64,000 nucleotides of DNA. It comes from Palsa-504 sp963753225. GTDB taxonomy: Bacteria; Actinomycetota; Actinomycetes; Streptosporangiales; Streptosporangiaceae. The position numbers and the translations under genes are program-made. Positions 24,777 through 34,463 of this stretch are shown here, in pieces. Numbering within the stretch: position 1 is the first letter of the stretch; each line of letters starts with the position of its first letter. A model generated the notes under the pieces. It was not told the DNA's origin, did not search any database, and was given only the letters and a program-made list of their open reading frames with translations. The stretch covers positions 1-64,000 of the forward strand of contig CAVWBQ010000010.1 in assembly GCA_963753225.1 (NCBI GenBank), in the 5' to 3' direction.

Positions 24777-25260
24777 ACGCGTGATGACACAGGCCGCCCC
24801 TTGTGCCGTCGTCATCCGTGAGCTCCGATTGTCGTCGTCACGGTCGCCGGAATGGCTGTCTATATCGCCGATTATTTACGTGATCGAGACCGTACGATCG
24901 CATGGGTTCGCCGCGTACATAAATGTCGGGCTATGGACCCACCCAAGACTGCGGATATTGGTCAGGGACGGACGCCAGCCAGCCCGTAGACAGCTGTACT
25001 GGGGTTCGCCGGAGACGACGCCGCAGGCGGGAGATCCATCGCCGCCAGGACGCCGCTCGCGTCCTCGGCGACGGGCAAGAGATGGACGACTGCTGAGCCC
25101 GGGAGGCGGCGCAGGGCGGGGACGAGCAGCACCGGGAAGACGACACTGACCGTGGTGAACGAGTGGACGGAGATGCCGTCAGGGTGGCGGTCGGTCACAG
25201 TCCCCCGGTTCGGAGCGAGAAGGCCACGGCGGAAGCGCGGGGATGACCAGGTAGCGGCGG
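24777..25260. other. Intergenic stretch without a supported gene
   Basis: Several short frames overlap here; none shows a conserved motif or a good start. The part from 24,830 to 24,930 is AT-richer than average and could hold a promoter. Confidence 0.35.
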
Positions 25261-25908
25261 TTATCCGCGCAGAAGGCGCCGGGCAAGCTCGCTGAATGCA
25301 GCCTCGATGCCGCGCCAGGCGTCCAGCGTAGCCGGGTGCTTAGGTTCCAGGATCGCCCAGGGGCCGCTACTCAGCGGGGGCGCCTCAGGCTCGATCACGC
25401 CCCCGGAAGTCACATAGGTGCGCCATTTACGCGGGGCGAGCGTGGCGGAAGCGTCGTGCCATTCCGGCGTGTATATCAGCCAGTCGAACTCACCGACCAG
25501 CCAGGCCTGGGGGAGAGGCCGGACATCATCCCTGTATTTCGACCAGCCGCGTATCGTCTGCTTCTGGCCAACCACCTTGGTACGGGGCGTCAAGCCGGGG
25601 CTGCCATGCTGCACGAGACGACGAGCCGTATCGACGATACGGGCTTTGATCGCTTCCTGATCCCGCTTCTTGCGTGCGGCGGCTTCCCCGGCTTCACGTA
25701 CCGCGCGCTCGGCGTCAGCAGCGGCCTGGTCCCTGGCCTGTGTCACGCGGTCGATGAGGCATGAGGAGCACAGGTTCGTGTAAGGCCCGTTGGCGTCGAG
25801 CCCCTGGTGTGACGGGCAGAACGCCTGCTGGCAGTCGATGCACCGGCCAGCGGCCATCACGCCGCACGGTCCCGATCTGACCTGTGTCTCGCATGTCGCG
25901 ACGCTCAA
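25261..25908 (-). CDS. Hypothetical zinc-binding coiled-coil protein
   Basis: This 215-aa protein has a TTG start chosen because a strong GGGAGGGGG site lies about five bases upstream. The N-terminus has a B-box-like Cys/His pattern (CETQVRSGPCGVMAAGRCID, CQQAFCPSHQG, CSSC; residues 6-50). A charged coiled coil (residues ~55-95) and a C-terminal domain rich in Trp (IRGWSKYRDDVRPLPQAWLV, LIYTPEWHD, RKWRTYVTSGG) follow. Architecture parallels the amber-split gene at 23,698-24,495: zinc module, coiled coil, then an effector or membrane domain. Function unknown. Confidence 0.7.
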   Translation of the reverse strand: MSVATCETQVRSGPCGVMAAGRCIDCQQAFCPSHQGLDANGPYTNLCSSCLIDRVTQARDQAAADAERAVREAGEAAARKKRDQEAIKARIVDTARRLVQHGSPGLTPRTKVVGQKQTIRGWSKYRDDVRPLPQAWLVGEFDWLIYTPEWHDASATLAPRKWRTYVTSGGVIEPEAPPLSSGPWAILEPKHPATLDAWRGIEAAFSELARRLLRG

Positions 25909-26004
25909 CCGTCCCCCTCCCAGGTCGACGTCGGAAATTTACCAGTCTGGCCGAGGGGCTGTCAGCCATGACCGGGCCACCGGGACACGGGCGAGCGACC
26001 CCGG
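25909..26004 (-). promoter_or_regulatory. Upstream region of the zinc-binding gene
   Basis: This short region carries the ribosome-binding site of the minus-strand gene and presumably its promoter. No clear hexamers are assigned. Confidence 0.3.
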
Positions 26005-26220
26005 GAAGAGTGCCAAATGAAGAATGCCACTCCCTCAAGCGGCCTGTATTTATGAACCTGTTGCACTCTTCGCAACTCAGACCGCATTTTTGAAGAGTGC
26101 TAGTGGCACTCTTGAATCGGGAAGAGCACCACTTTCGGAAGCGGAAGAGTGCCACGGGAGGAGTTCCAGTGGCCCACTTCTTTATGGCCTCTGATGACCT
26201 GCGAAGGGTGCAAGAGTGCT
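26005..26220. repeat. Cluster of GAAGAGTGCC repeats, probable transposon end
   Basis: At least eight copies or near-copies of GAAGAGTGCC occur within 216 bp in both orientations: plus-like at about 26,005, 26,019, 26,092, 26,121, 26,143 and 26,211; inverted (GGCACTCTT) at about 26,063 and 26,104; and a diverged one at 26,169. The last copy abuts the broken tetR gene. Such arrays of transposase-binding sites mark ends of Tn7- or IS21-like elements. No matching transposase is identified in the window. Confidence 0.6.
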
Positions 26221-26525
26221 CGCCGCCGCTTCCCTGTGGATCGCCGCGATCAACGTCGGCATGCTCGCCCTGCTGGCGGCGTTGCAGGAGATCAGTCCGG
26301 CGGACGACAGGCTCGCCGCAGGCACGCTCGGCCAGCAACTCATGCGATGGGGACGCAAGACCGGTGCCGATCCAAGCGCCGGACCGGCCGTGCTGCGGCT
26401 CGGCGCCCTCCTCTGGTTACGCGTCCACGGCCTGGTCTCGCTCGAGTTGGGCAGCGCCTTCGAAAGCATGGGCATCGACGGCGAACTGCTGCTCACCTCC
26501 GAACTCAAGGCCGTCACCCGTAACG
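26221..26525 (+). pseudogene. C-terminal half of a TetR-family regulator
   Basis: The frame begins abruptly at the repeat cluster and reads LAAASLWIAAINVGMLALLA, then GPAVLRLGALLWLRVHGLVS and LELGSAFESMGIDGELLLTS, typical of the C-terminal ligand domain of WHG-type TetR regulators. The N-terminal DNA-binding half is missing. The frame runs on past the expected end near 26,525 into sequence that no longer looks like the family. It is cut by the element whose end is the repeat cluster. Confidence 0.65.
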
Positions 26526-27152
26526 GCCTCCCGACCAACCCGTCGCCCTGCGCACAGCACCCAAAGAATCACGATCACCAAGCAGGCCCAATCCCCGACC
26601 CGGCGGGCAGACCATCCAGTTATGCGCTGCCAACACCTCCGCTCGTTCGGTCCTGCCTGCACGCCAGATCGGCGGGTCGGCGCGCGTTCTCTCGGAGAGC
26701 GCTCGTCACTCAACGTTACACTGTCGATCGGCATCACCTTGAGGCCGACCTCCGATCCAGCACCGATTGGACTGGTCTGCTGGAGGCCCATGGGTCGCTG
26801 GTCAGGTTCATGTCGAGGCAGCATCCAGCGGCGGCCCGGGCACATCATGCTGGAGTTGGCGCGTGATATGCGGCAAAGCGAGCGTTCTCCACGCGTGGCG
26901 GCGATGCATAATTGTGCGGACCACGGATTACGCAGATGGCGGGCGAATTGATCGATGGCTGCGCGGCGAGCCGCTGACGGAGCGCACGGTGCCGCCGTTC
27001 GGCGCTTCCCGCGTGCTCACCTGTCCCGGGCAGAAGGGCGGGCGGAGGCGAATCCGGGGGCCGGTGCCTGCTGCCGGGGTTGGGCTGCGCGGAGCCGGCG
27101 ATCTGGGGGTGGCGGAGGTCGGGCCGGCGGTGCGGGTGCGGCTGCCCGGTCG
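26526..27152. other. Intergenic stretch without a supported gene
   Basis: Frames on both strands here are long because of high GC but show Arg/Ala/Gly/Pro bias and no motif. Nothing further is recognised. Confidence 0.4.
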
Positions 27153-28457
27153 TCATCGTGCCGTGGGCCGGTGCCTGAGCACTGCCTGGCGCAGTGTTTC
27201 TGCTTCGGCGTGCGCGGAGATAAGGTCGGCGGGCTGCGGGATTTCCCGTTCGGCGTCGGCGATGATGATGTGTGCCTGGTCATCGATCGCCGTGCAGAGT
27301 TCGGGGTCGTCGCCGGCCACGTCGGCGCAGGCTTCGAGCAGCCGGAGCAGCGCGTCGGCCACGGTGGGCTCGTGGGCGCCGTAGCGGCGGATGAGGCCGC
27401 ACATCACCGCGAGGTATTCGGGGAATCGCCGTCCGGGCACGATGACCGCCGCGCCGCCGAGGTGGCGGGCAACGTGGTTTCCCAGCGGCCGCCGGGCGAG
27501 CGCGCAGAAGATCACCGACAGGTGATCGACAGCCTGGACCGCGGTGTAGGGGTCGTTGACCGCCGGGGACAGTGCCTTGCATGCCGTGTCAACCAGCTGC
27601 CGGATCCCGAACGCGGCGTCTTGCTGCAGGGTCCGCTCGAACCCGATCCGGACTCCGGCCTGCAGGACCCGCGTGAACAGCTGCCGGTCCGGTGCCGGAG
27701 CCCCGGCCGAAGCGGGCCAGATCCACGCGAGCGTGGTCCCGGCGACCACGTGCTCGCCGACCCTGGGCCGTAGCCGCAGGCAGGCCCCGTGCCTGGCAGC
27801 GTGCGTCAGCAGCGCGCGGCAGTGCACCGCCTGCACGTAGCCCGAGCGGCGGGAGGTGATCGCCGTGGCCCCGGCCGGGACCTCGGGCGCGTCCTGGCTG
27901 CCGGGGAGCAGCCCGTCCCGGATCACCGTGACGGTGTTGCGCTGCACCACGTGCATGATCGTATCGACCTGGATGGAGTGCACCAGGTGGTCGGCGAAGA
28001 ACACCAGCAGGCCCAGGCTGATGAAGACCAGCACGATCGAGCCGCTCACCGCGAGCCGGGGGAAACCGGCGGTGCGGTTGCCGCCGGACACGCCGACCGT
28101 GTACAACCCGGCCATGCTGTAGGCGAAGGTCGCGACGAAGGCACTCAGGACGACCTGGGTCGGCCGGTCCCGCAGGAAGTTGCGCAGCAGCCGGGGCGAG
28201 AACTGGGTGGACGACAGCTGCAGCGCCACCACCGTCAGGCCCAGCGTCAGCGCGATGACCGTCACCATCGTGCCGGCGATGCCGATCAGCAGGTTGCGGG
28301 CATCATCGGGAGTCCCCTGAAACGCCAGCGGCGCGTGCACCCCGACGCTGACGACCGACAACACCGACCCGGCGGCCAGGGCAGCCGCCACCGACAGCGT
28401 GGGCAGCACCCACAGCGACCCCCGGACATACTCCGACAACGTGTCACGGCGGATCAT
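27153..28457 (-). CDS. DUF2254 family membrane protein
   Basis: This 434-residue protein starts at the second in-frame ATG (MIRRDTLSEYVRGSLWVLPT), which has GAGGAGG seven bases upstream. Four membrane segments occupy residues ~15-160: two before and two after the conserved amphipathic piece LQLSSTQFSPRLLRNFLRD. A soluble C-terminal domain follows with GYVQAVHCRALLTHA, RTLQQDAAFGIRQLVDTACK and ALSPAVNDPYTAVQAVDHLS, hallmarks of DUF2254. The function is not established. It lies 0.5 kb downstream of a potassium channel gene on the same strand, which fits a membrane or ion-homeostasis role without proving one. Confidence 0.85.
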   Translation of the reverse strand: MIRRDTLSEYVRGSLWVLPTLSVAAALAAGSVLSVVSVGVHAPLAFQGTPDDARNLLIGIAGTMVTVIALTLGLTVVALQLSSTQFSPRLLRNFLRDRPTQVVLSAFVATFAYSMAGLYTVGVSGGNRTAGFPRLAVSGSIVLVFISLGLLVFFADHLVHSIQVDTIMHVVQRNTVTVIRDGLLPGSQDAPEVPAGATAITSRRSGYVQAVHCRALLTHAARHGACLRLRPRVGEHVVAGTTLAWIWPASAGAPAPDRQLFTRVLQAGVRIGFERTLQQDAAFGIRQLVDTACKALSPAVNDPYTAVQAVDHLSVIFCALARRPLGNHVARHLGGAAVIVPGRRFPEYLAVMCGLIRRYGAHEPTVADALLRLLEACADVAGDDPELCTAIDDQAHIIIADAEREIPQPADLISAHAEAETLRQAVLRHRPTAR

Positions 28458-28472
28458 GCCCCGCCTCCTCAT

Positions 28473-28964
28473 CTCCCGAGCCCAGCATCAAAGATCCGGC
28501 CAGCTGACCGTCGCTGGCCTACTGCGATAACACCACTGGGGCGCCGGCCGCGATACCGGGCCAGGGACAGCGCCGGGCCGGGCCACCACCGCTGACCACC
28601 TCACCGGGATGGCTACGGCGATCACCGCGGTGCCAGGCTCGTCGCTCTAGAGGCAATCGGTGCCGCATGGGCCAAGGTGGACGCGGCGCGCCGGAAGGTA
28701 TTGCGACCCCCAGGAGAATGATGCTTCCCCACTCAAGAGCGTGCCGGCCCCGCCGTCGTCGGGAAAGAGGTGGAGTGGAGGTTCCGGGCAAGGCAGTACA
28801 CCGGTATTCGTCTTCGTGTGCCGCGTGCGCCCTGCGAAGTCATCGGCGCGACTAGAGGCGGGACTCCGCCACGCTCGGTCACCGGTCGCGATGTCCGTGT
28901 CGGCACGCCCGGTGGTCAGCCGGCCGGGGTTGTCCTGACCGGTCTGACGTCGCCGCGGCACAGG
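28473..28964. other. Gap between the DUF2254 and channel genes
   Basis: About 490 bp without a supported gene. Overlapping frames on both strands are Arg/Pro/Gly-rich. I see no clear terminator or riboswitch. Confidence 0.4.
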
Positions 28965-29996
28965 TCACCCTGTTTGGTCCGCTGCCTGCTGCAGGGCGGA
29001 TAGCTGCTGCTGAGTACCGATCGCGATCAGTACGTAGCCCGCCTCGACCGGGGTTTGCATCGGCGGGTTGGTCAGGAAAGTCCCGTCGCGGCCGCGCAGT
29101 GCCAGCACGAGCGCCCCGGTCGCCTCGCCCACATTCGCCTCCTGCAGGGTGCGCCCGGCAAGCCTGGAGCCGCCACGTACCGGTACCTCCTCCAACCGGA
29201 ACTCCAGGCTCCCGTCATGCATCACGACATCCAGGAATTCCACCACGTTGGGCTGCAACGCGGCCGCCGCGATCCGCTGGCCACCGATCCGCTGCGGATT
29301 CACGACTCGAGTTGCGCCCGCACGCAGCAGTTTCGGCTCCGACGCCTCGGTGCGGGCACGGGCGACGATGATGAGGTCAGGACGCAGCGCCCGGGCGGAC
29401 AACGTCACGTAGACGTTCTCCGCGTCGGTGTTGATCGCGGTGACCAGGGCCCTGGCCCGCATGATGCCCGCCTTGCGCAGCACCTCGTCGTCGGTTACAT
29501 CCCCGGTGAGCGCGGGAAAGCTGACCTCCGCCACCCGCGCCGGGTCCAGGTCGACCACCACCACCGCCGCGCCCTGCCCGGCCAGGTAGCCAGCGACCGC
29601 GCGGCCCACCCGGCCCCACCCGCAGACGATAGTGTGCCCGCTCATCCGGGCGATGCTGCGTTCCATCCGGCGCCTTTCGAAGTGCTGGTGCAGATGACCC
29701 TCCACCAGCGATTCCAGTACCACGCCAAAGGCGTACAGCGCCGTGCCCACCCCCACGACGATCAGCGTGATCGTGAAGATCTTCCCCGCCACGCCCAGCG
29801 GGCGGACCTCGCGGAACCCGACCGTGGTAATCGTCGTGACCGTCTGGTAGACGGCGTCGAGCAGGCCGAATCCGAGCACCAGGTAGCCGATGCTGCCAGC
29901 GACCACCACCCCGAGGACTGCCAGCAAGGCTAGCTGGATACGCCGTACATGGTTCACCAGGCAATTGTGTCCCGACTCGGCGGCGAAGGCTGTCAC
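28965..29996 (-). CDS. Two-membrane-helix potassium channel with RCK domain
   Basis: This 343-aa channel has a first membrane helix at residues ~20-43, a pore loop with the selectivity filter TTVGF (57-61), a second helix (~70-93), then a TrkA-N/RCK Rossmann domain beginning HTIVCGWGRVGRAVAGYLAG (nucleotide-binding glycines at 126-131) and a TrkA-C domain at the end. It would conduct K+ across the cytoplasmic membrane, gated by ligand binding to the RCK ring. The filter has Phe where Tyr is more usual, a known natural variant. The GTG at 29,996 is taken as start; a GTG 13 codons later is possible. Confidence 0.88.
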   Translation of the reverse strand: MTAFAAESGHNCLVNHVRRIQLALLAVLGVVVAGSIGYLVLGFGLLDAVYQTVTTITTVGFREVRPLGVAGKIFTITLIVVGVGTALYAFGVVLESLVEGHLHQHFERRRMERSIARMSGHTIVCGWGRVGRAVAGYLAGQGAAVVVVDLDPARVAEVSFPALTGDVTDDEVLRKAGIMRARALVTAINTDAENVYVTLSARALRPDLIIVARARTEASEPKLLRAGATRVVNPQRIGGQRIAAAALQPNVVEFLDVVMHDGSLEFRLEEVPVRGGSRLAGRTLQEANVGEATGALVLALRGRDGTFLTNPPMQTPVEAGYVLIAIGTQQQLSALQQAADQTG

Positions 29997-30759
29997 CCTC
30001 GATCGGCTCTGCCTAACGAAAGCGACTGCGCTCAGGCCGTCCTGGGCACGAGAGAACCGGGCGGAACAAGATCAGTATTACAAACCTTCGCCACGGTTCC
30101 TGGGAACCAGGGCCGGGCCGACCGCAACATATCGACCTGATCTGGGCGCAGCCACCGACCCAACTCCGGGCGGCCACTCCCGCTCAGAGCGGCGGATCCG
30201 CGTGCGTTCTCCCTGACCCTCCCTCGTCGCTCAGCGTTACGCCGGAACAGGGACGCGGACGTTCCGGGCAACCGCATCCTCCTGCGCCCTGGCGGCCTGG
30301 GCCGTGGCGGCCGGCTCCGCTGCGGCGTTCCCGGGTTGGGCCGCCTGCCGGGTTCGAGCCCACTGGATGATCCAGGGCTGGTGCCCATCTCCGGGCCCGG
30401 GATCCAGATCGAGGACATCGGCGGCATCCGGACCGTCCTGGCCGGGGTTCCCGCCGCTCGCCCTCTGCGTCGTGACCGGCGATCGGTTTCGCCGTCAGGA
30501 TGACGGACCCCAATGCGGCGTGCGCTTGCTGACGGAGATGCCAGCGCCATGGCGATCCGGGGAGACCCTGTCGGCGGCATGAGAGTGAGTTGGCCTGGCG
30601 AAATGGACACGTCTGCAGGCAGAATTCCGGTCTGCGCTGCGCGGACGTAGAGGCGCCCGCGGATACGGTCACCCGCTCGCCGGGGACATGCTCGAGGCCA
30701 CACCTACGGCGACCTGGCCGCGTTGTGACAGAAGCCGGTCACGCATCCGAAGCGTTGAC
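29997..30759. other. Intergenic stretch without a supported gene
   Basis: Two long minus-strand frames cover this region but are mutually overlapping and have no recognisable motif, so I treat both as shadows. The channel promoter should lie near 30,000-30,100, where GC content dips. Confidence 0.4.
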
Positions 30760-31311
30760 TCACACGTGCGGCCAGTTGCTGAAGACAGTGACCATTCCCG
30801 AGACCGTAAGCATGATAAGAGCCGTGAATAGCCATCTGATTGAACGCATAAGTTGGAGTACTCGACGGTGGCGCAGCACCTCTAGGCGCCATACTTCCGA
30901 TGCCGCCGCCTCAATCTCCTTGCGCTCTGTCCATTCAGAAAGAGCCCTCTGGAAATCTCCGAAGTTCTCGATGCGAGCCATTGTCTCACTAACCGCATAT
31001 ACAAAGGCGGGCGGCGATTGCCTATCTTCGTAAGATCCGAACCACTGGCGGCGGGCGCCCCCCACGCCCATGGCTTCGTAGACTGACACCAGGACTGCAA
31101 CCATCGCCAATGCGGCGGTAATCAGCGTGAGATGGCCAGCCCGCGATCCCACAGAGATCAGAACTGCGGACGCCGCACTTACAAGAGCATTTGCGCTCAG
31201 AATGATTCCGGCGCGATTCCACAACCCTCCCCGGAAACTGTCAAGTCGCAAGATATGCCACCTTAGCGACTCCAGTCTTTCTGCTGCGTCGCGGGTCTTG
31301 TCAGCCCTCAA
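30760..31311 (-). CDS. Membrane protein resembling SLATT/Pycsar-type TM effectors
   Basis: This 183-aa protein has an N-terminal helix with DAAERLESLRWHILRLDSFR, a first hydrophobic pair (AGIILSANALVSAASAVLIS and LTLITAALAMVAVLVSVYEA), a soluble middle, and a final hydrophobic segment (WLFTALIMLTVSGMVTVF) near the C-terminus. The order, an amphipathic helix then paired TM helices with a cytosolic helical part, resembles SLATT and Pycsar-TM proteins, which are pore-forming effectors in several phage-defence systems. No cyclase or sensor gene adjoins it, so the assignment rests on topology only. GC content is lower than the window average. Confidence 0.5.
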   Translation of the reverse strand: MRADKTRDAAERLESLRWHILRLDSFRGGLWNRAGIILSANALVSAASAVLISVGSRAGHLTLITAALAMVAVLVSVYEAMGVGGARRQWFGSYEDRQSPPAFVYAVSETMARIENFGDFQRALSEWTERKEIEAAASEVWRLEVLRHRRVLQLMRSIRWLFTALIMLTVSGMVTVFSNWPHV

Positions 31312-31751
31312 TGCAACCCACCTTTGCCGAATTTCGTCTCACTCTGCCATTGAGCGCACCACAACAACGATGACACGCCCGCACGGCGTCCGCAGGAGCG
31401 TACGCCGATGCCTTCCGCCCTAGTCTGGTCGAAGCCACCGCCTAAAGTCATCGGATTCGCACACCCCTGCTCCGGGAGCCACAGCCGAGACCTCAAGGCT
31501 GCCTGGGCGCCAGTCTCCGACCACGCGACTCGGCAAGGCAGTCGCCACATGAGGCATATGACGGCGACTCGTTGCTCAAAGCTGCAATGTTGCCGCTTAA
31601 GTACCACACAGAACCGATAGACCCTCTTGCCTGCCCGGCGCTCGGAATGCCGTGGAACCGCCTGTGTGATCAAGCACGGGTGTATCAGAAGTCGTTGCCT
31701 GGCGCTCTGTTGTGATGACGTTGCGAGCAAATGCGCATCTGGAGGCGCCTC
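31312..31751. other. Divergent intergenic region
   Basis: Sequence of lower GC between two divergent membrane-protein genes. No conserved frame. It probably contains both promoters; a GGAGG site six bases before the ATG at 31,752 supports the right-hand gene. Confidence 0.4.
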
Positions 31752-32078
31752 ATGTCGGTAGACCTGATCGTGGCCTTGGTCACGCTACTCGGCACATTGA
31801 TTGTTCTGATTTGGAACATTATCGATCGCAGCCGATCCTCATTCGAGGACCGCATGAGTCAGGCCACGGAGTTCCTGACTGGGCACACTCAGCGGCGGAG
31901 CGCCGGAATTGCCATTATCTCAGGCTCTAGGGGGCGTCTCGTAAGACGGCGTGCAGCGACATGGCGCACAGCGATGATCTTGCTGCTGTGCACACAAGCG
32001 ATTTATCTCCTGGAGCAGTCCGGCGACGTCCACGGAATCGGCCTTGACAGTGACGTGATCTCAACGAAATTCATGTGA
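31752..32078 (+). CDS. Small membrane protein, C-terminus probably altered
   Basis: This 108-aa protein starts with MSVDLIVALVTLLGTLIVLI, a clear membrane segment, preceded by a good GGAGG site. A basic stretch (SRGRLVRRRAATWRTA) and a second hydrophobic segment (MILLLCTQAIYLLEQ) follow. The last ~20 residues (after SGDV) may come from sequence brought in by the adjacent IS66-type element. Family not recognised. Confidence 0.5.
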   Translation: MSVDLIVALVTLLGTLIVLIWNIIDRSRSSFEDRMSQATEFLTGHTQRRSAGIAIISGSRGRLVRRRAATWRTAMILLLCTQAIYLLEQSGDVHGIGLDSDVISTKFM

Positions 32079-32186
32079 TGTAGCGGTATTCGAAATGGGT
32101 GAGGACGAGGTGTCCATTCACGGGGTCTCGACCGCGGCACGCCGACGGGCTTGGCTGCTTGAAGTTTTAGTTCGGGTTGAGCATGC

Positions 32187-33791
32187 TTGCGGCTCGTGGC
32201 CGATGAGTCCGCTGAGCAGCCGCTTGTGCCGCGGCTGCGGGCTGTGATCGCGGCGAAGGACGAGCAGATCGCGTCGCTGACGGCGGGCGTGGAGGCGGCG
32301 CTGGCCGCGCTGAGGGGTGAGCGGGAGCAGCGGCGCCGCCTGGAGTTGCGGGTCGCGGAGCTGGAACGCCGCCTGTCGATGGACAGCAGCGACTCGGGGA
32401 CGCCGTCCTCGAAGGAGCGGATCGGGGCGAAAGAGGCCCGCAGGGCGCGGCAGGAATCGGAGCGGGAGCGCCGCAAGGACCGCAAGCGTGGCGGGCAGCC
32501 CGGTCACCAGGGCAAAGGCCTGAAGCGGGACCCGGGCCCGGACCGCACGCAGACCGCGGAGCCGCCCGCGGAGTGCCGGTCCTGCCATGCGTCCCTGGAC
32601 GGCGCGGAGGCAGCGGACCCGCGGTGGGCGCAGGTCATCGACATCGGGATCCTCCGGAAAGTAACGGAGTACCTGCTTCCGGGACTGTCCTGCGGCGGCT
32701 GCGGGACGGTCACGTTCGCCGCGGCGCCGCCGGGCTTCCACGCGGGCTCCGTCACCTACGGGCCGGTGCTTAACGCGGCCGCGGTGCTGCTGTCCTGTTA
32801 CGGGAACGTGCCCGCGGAACGCTCAGCGCGGCTGATCGGCATGCTGACCGGCGAAGACGTCTCGCCCGGCTGGGTCGACAAGGCCGTCGCCAGGGTGAAC
32901 GCGCGGCTGCAGGCCGGCGGGTTCGACGAGGCGCTGGCCGCCGCGCTGGCCGCGGAAGACGTGCTCGCCGCCGACGAGACGCCGGTGAACGTGCTGGACA
33001 AGACCCCCGTGCCGGCCCCGGATCCGGACGGGGAAGCCGATCCGGATGAGAAGGACGGGAAGACCCCCGCCGGGGCGCCGCACGTGCTCATCGTCACGAC
33101 CCCGGACGGGCGGCTGCGGCTCATGCTGGCCCTGGCCTCCCGCCGCAAGGGCAGCGTCGGCGCCGGCATCCCCGCCGCCTTCGCCGGGTACCTGATGACC
33201 GACGGCTATACCGGCTACCAGCATCTTCTCGGCCGGATCGCGGGCATCCAGCAGTGCTGCCAGCACATAACCCGACGTTGCCGGGCCGTGCAGAAACTCG
33301 GCCCCGGCGGCGCCCAGAACTGGGCCGGCGACATCATCACGGTCCTCCGCGACGCGCACCGGGCCGTCGATGACGCCCGCGCCCGCGGCAGCACCGCCCT
33401 GGACCCGCAGGTCCTCGATGACCTGCGCGAACGCTACGATACCGCCGTCCGGTCCGGGATCATCCACAACAGGCTCCGGGACTGGGACAGCGGCAATCAT
33501 CCTGGGTACAGCCTCGGCTGCTGGCTGCGCGACTACAAGGAACAGGTCTTCCTGTTCACCCGCGATTTCACCGTGGACTGGACAAATAATGTCAGCGAAC
33601 GCGGAGCGAAAGCAGCCAAGCGCCATCAGGCTGTCTCGGCATACTGGCATTCCCTGGCTACCCTCGCCCGCTGGTGCCGCCTGCGCAGCTACCTCGACTC
33701 CGCCGCCGCGCACGGCGTCACCGCACTCGATGCCGTGCGCGCCGCTATCGAGGGAAAGCCCTGGCTACCGCCACTGCCCGCGATCAGCTGA
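32187..33791 (+). CDS. IS66-family transposase
   Basis: This 534-aa protein has an N-terminal coiled coil (EQIASLTAGVEAALAALRGE), a basic linker with GGQPGHQGKGL, a zinc-binding region (CRSCH and CGGCGTVTF) and a DDE domain: first Asp in LAADETPVNVLD, second in LMTDGYTGYQHL, Glu in NNVSERGAKAAKRHQ. A TTG (32,187) or GTG (32,196) start is possible; neither has a strong ribosome-binding site. The small accessory genes of classic IS66 elements are absent, and I could not find convincing terminal repeats, so the element limits are unknown. The reading frame itself is intact. Confidence 0.88.
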   Translation: MRLVADESAEQPLVPRLRAVIAAKDEQIASLTAGVEAALAALRGEREQRRRLELRVAELERRLSMDSSDSGTPSSKERIGAKEARRARQESERERRKDRKRGGQPGHQGKGLKRDPGPDRTQTAEPPAECRSCHASLDGAEAADPRWAQVIDIGILRKVTEYLLPGLSCGGCGTVTFAAAPPGFHAGSVTYGPVLNAAAVLLSCYGNVPAERSARLIGMLTGEDVSPGWVDKAVARVNARLQAGGFDEALAAALAAEDVLAADETPVNVLDKTPVPAPDPDGEADPDEKDGKTPAGAPHVLIVTTPDGRLRLMLALASRRKGSVGAGIPAAFAGYLMTDGYTGYQHLLGRIAGIQQCCQHITRRCRAVQKLGPGGAQNWAGDIITVLRDAHRAVDDARARGSTALDPQVLDDLRERYDTAVRSGIIHNRLRDWDSGNHPGYSLGCWLRDYKEQVFLFTRDFTVDWTNNVSERGAKAAKRHQAVSAYWHSLATLARWCRLRSYLDSAAAHGVTALDAVRAAIEGKPWLPPLPAIS

Positions 33792-33987
33792 CGCCAAGTC
33801 CCGGGTAACTATTCGGAAATCTGGTGGGGTGGCCGCGGGCCGGTGTTACGGGGACCGTCGAGGTCTCCGTATCGGCCGCCGGCTGCGCACGCGCGGCCTC
33901 CATGGCCGTGCCGGCCGTTCGGGCGATGAGCGGGCCGGGAGGCCGCAGTTCAGAGATGTCGCGGCGTAAACGCCGGTTGCCACGGCA

Positions 33988-34344
33988 CTAGCCCGCCGGC
34001 GCGGACAGGCGCGCTGCGATGTCCTCCGGGTTCTCGATGGTCAGGACTACTTTGTCATACTTGCTGCCGGCCAGGTCGATGACAATCCCGGGGCCACGGC
34101 CGTGGCAGACGGCGAAGGTGACGTGCCCGTGATCATGCCAGCTCCCTACCCGGCTGTCAGGAAGCTGAATGCCTACCCCTTTCATGCCGTGAACTTCGGC
34201 GACGCAGTCCGGGACGGCCCGCACGCCGCTGATCGCGCTCCGGGGGAATGTCTGATTCCGGTGCCCTGTCTCAAGCTTCTCCCCCCGGGACATATCGATC
34301 GTGACCGCGTCATCGGTAATCAGCAGGTGTGCCATGAATGACAT
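33988..34344 (-). CDS. Hypothetical small protein
   Basis: This 118-aa frame starts at MSFMAHLLITDDAVTIDMSR (the ATG nine bases later is an alternative). It is rich in beta-strand pattern: an N-terminal sheet, then FPRSAISGVRAVPDCVAEVH, GTFAVCHGRGPGIVID-like segments and VVLTIENPEDIAARL. The layout resembles small PH-like proteins common in actinobacteria in which residues corresponding to exposed loops vary. It has no membrane segment. Function unknown; it stands alone between two transposase genes. Confidence 0.6.
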   Translation of the reverse strand: MSFMAHLLITDDAVTIDMSRGEKLETGHRNQTFPRSAISGVRAVPDCVAEVHGMKGVGIQLPDSRVGSWHDHGHVTFAVCHGRGPGIVIDLAGSKYDKVVLTIENPEDIAARLSAPAG

Positions 34345-34463
34345 TCTGGCGCGCACCGGCCGGCGGCTGCCAGGGGTCCTGCTGCCGGTCAGCCATAGTG
34401 ATGGCCCGGCCGTAGGCCGCTGGGCGGCACGGTGATTGCGGGGCGGCACACCGGCCGGGCTGC

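Noticed and set aside
26417..26848. Minus-strand frame across the tetR remnant
   Set aside because: It is antisense to a recognisable TetR C-terminal domain and has no conserved feature of its own.
30032..30703. Long minus-strand frame upstream of the SLATT-like gene
   Set aside because: Its composition is that of a GC shadow, another frame overlaps it almost completely, and there is no motif or ribosome-binding site.
33792..33860. Terminal repeat of the IS66-type element
   Set aside because: I compared the flanks of the transposase gene on both sides and found only weak, non-convincing similarity, so the element ends are left unassigned.
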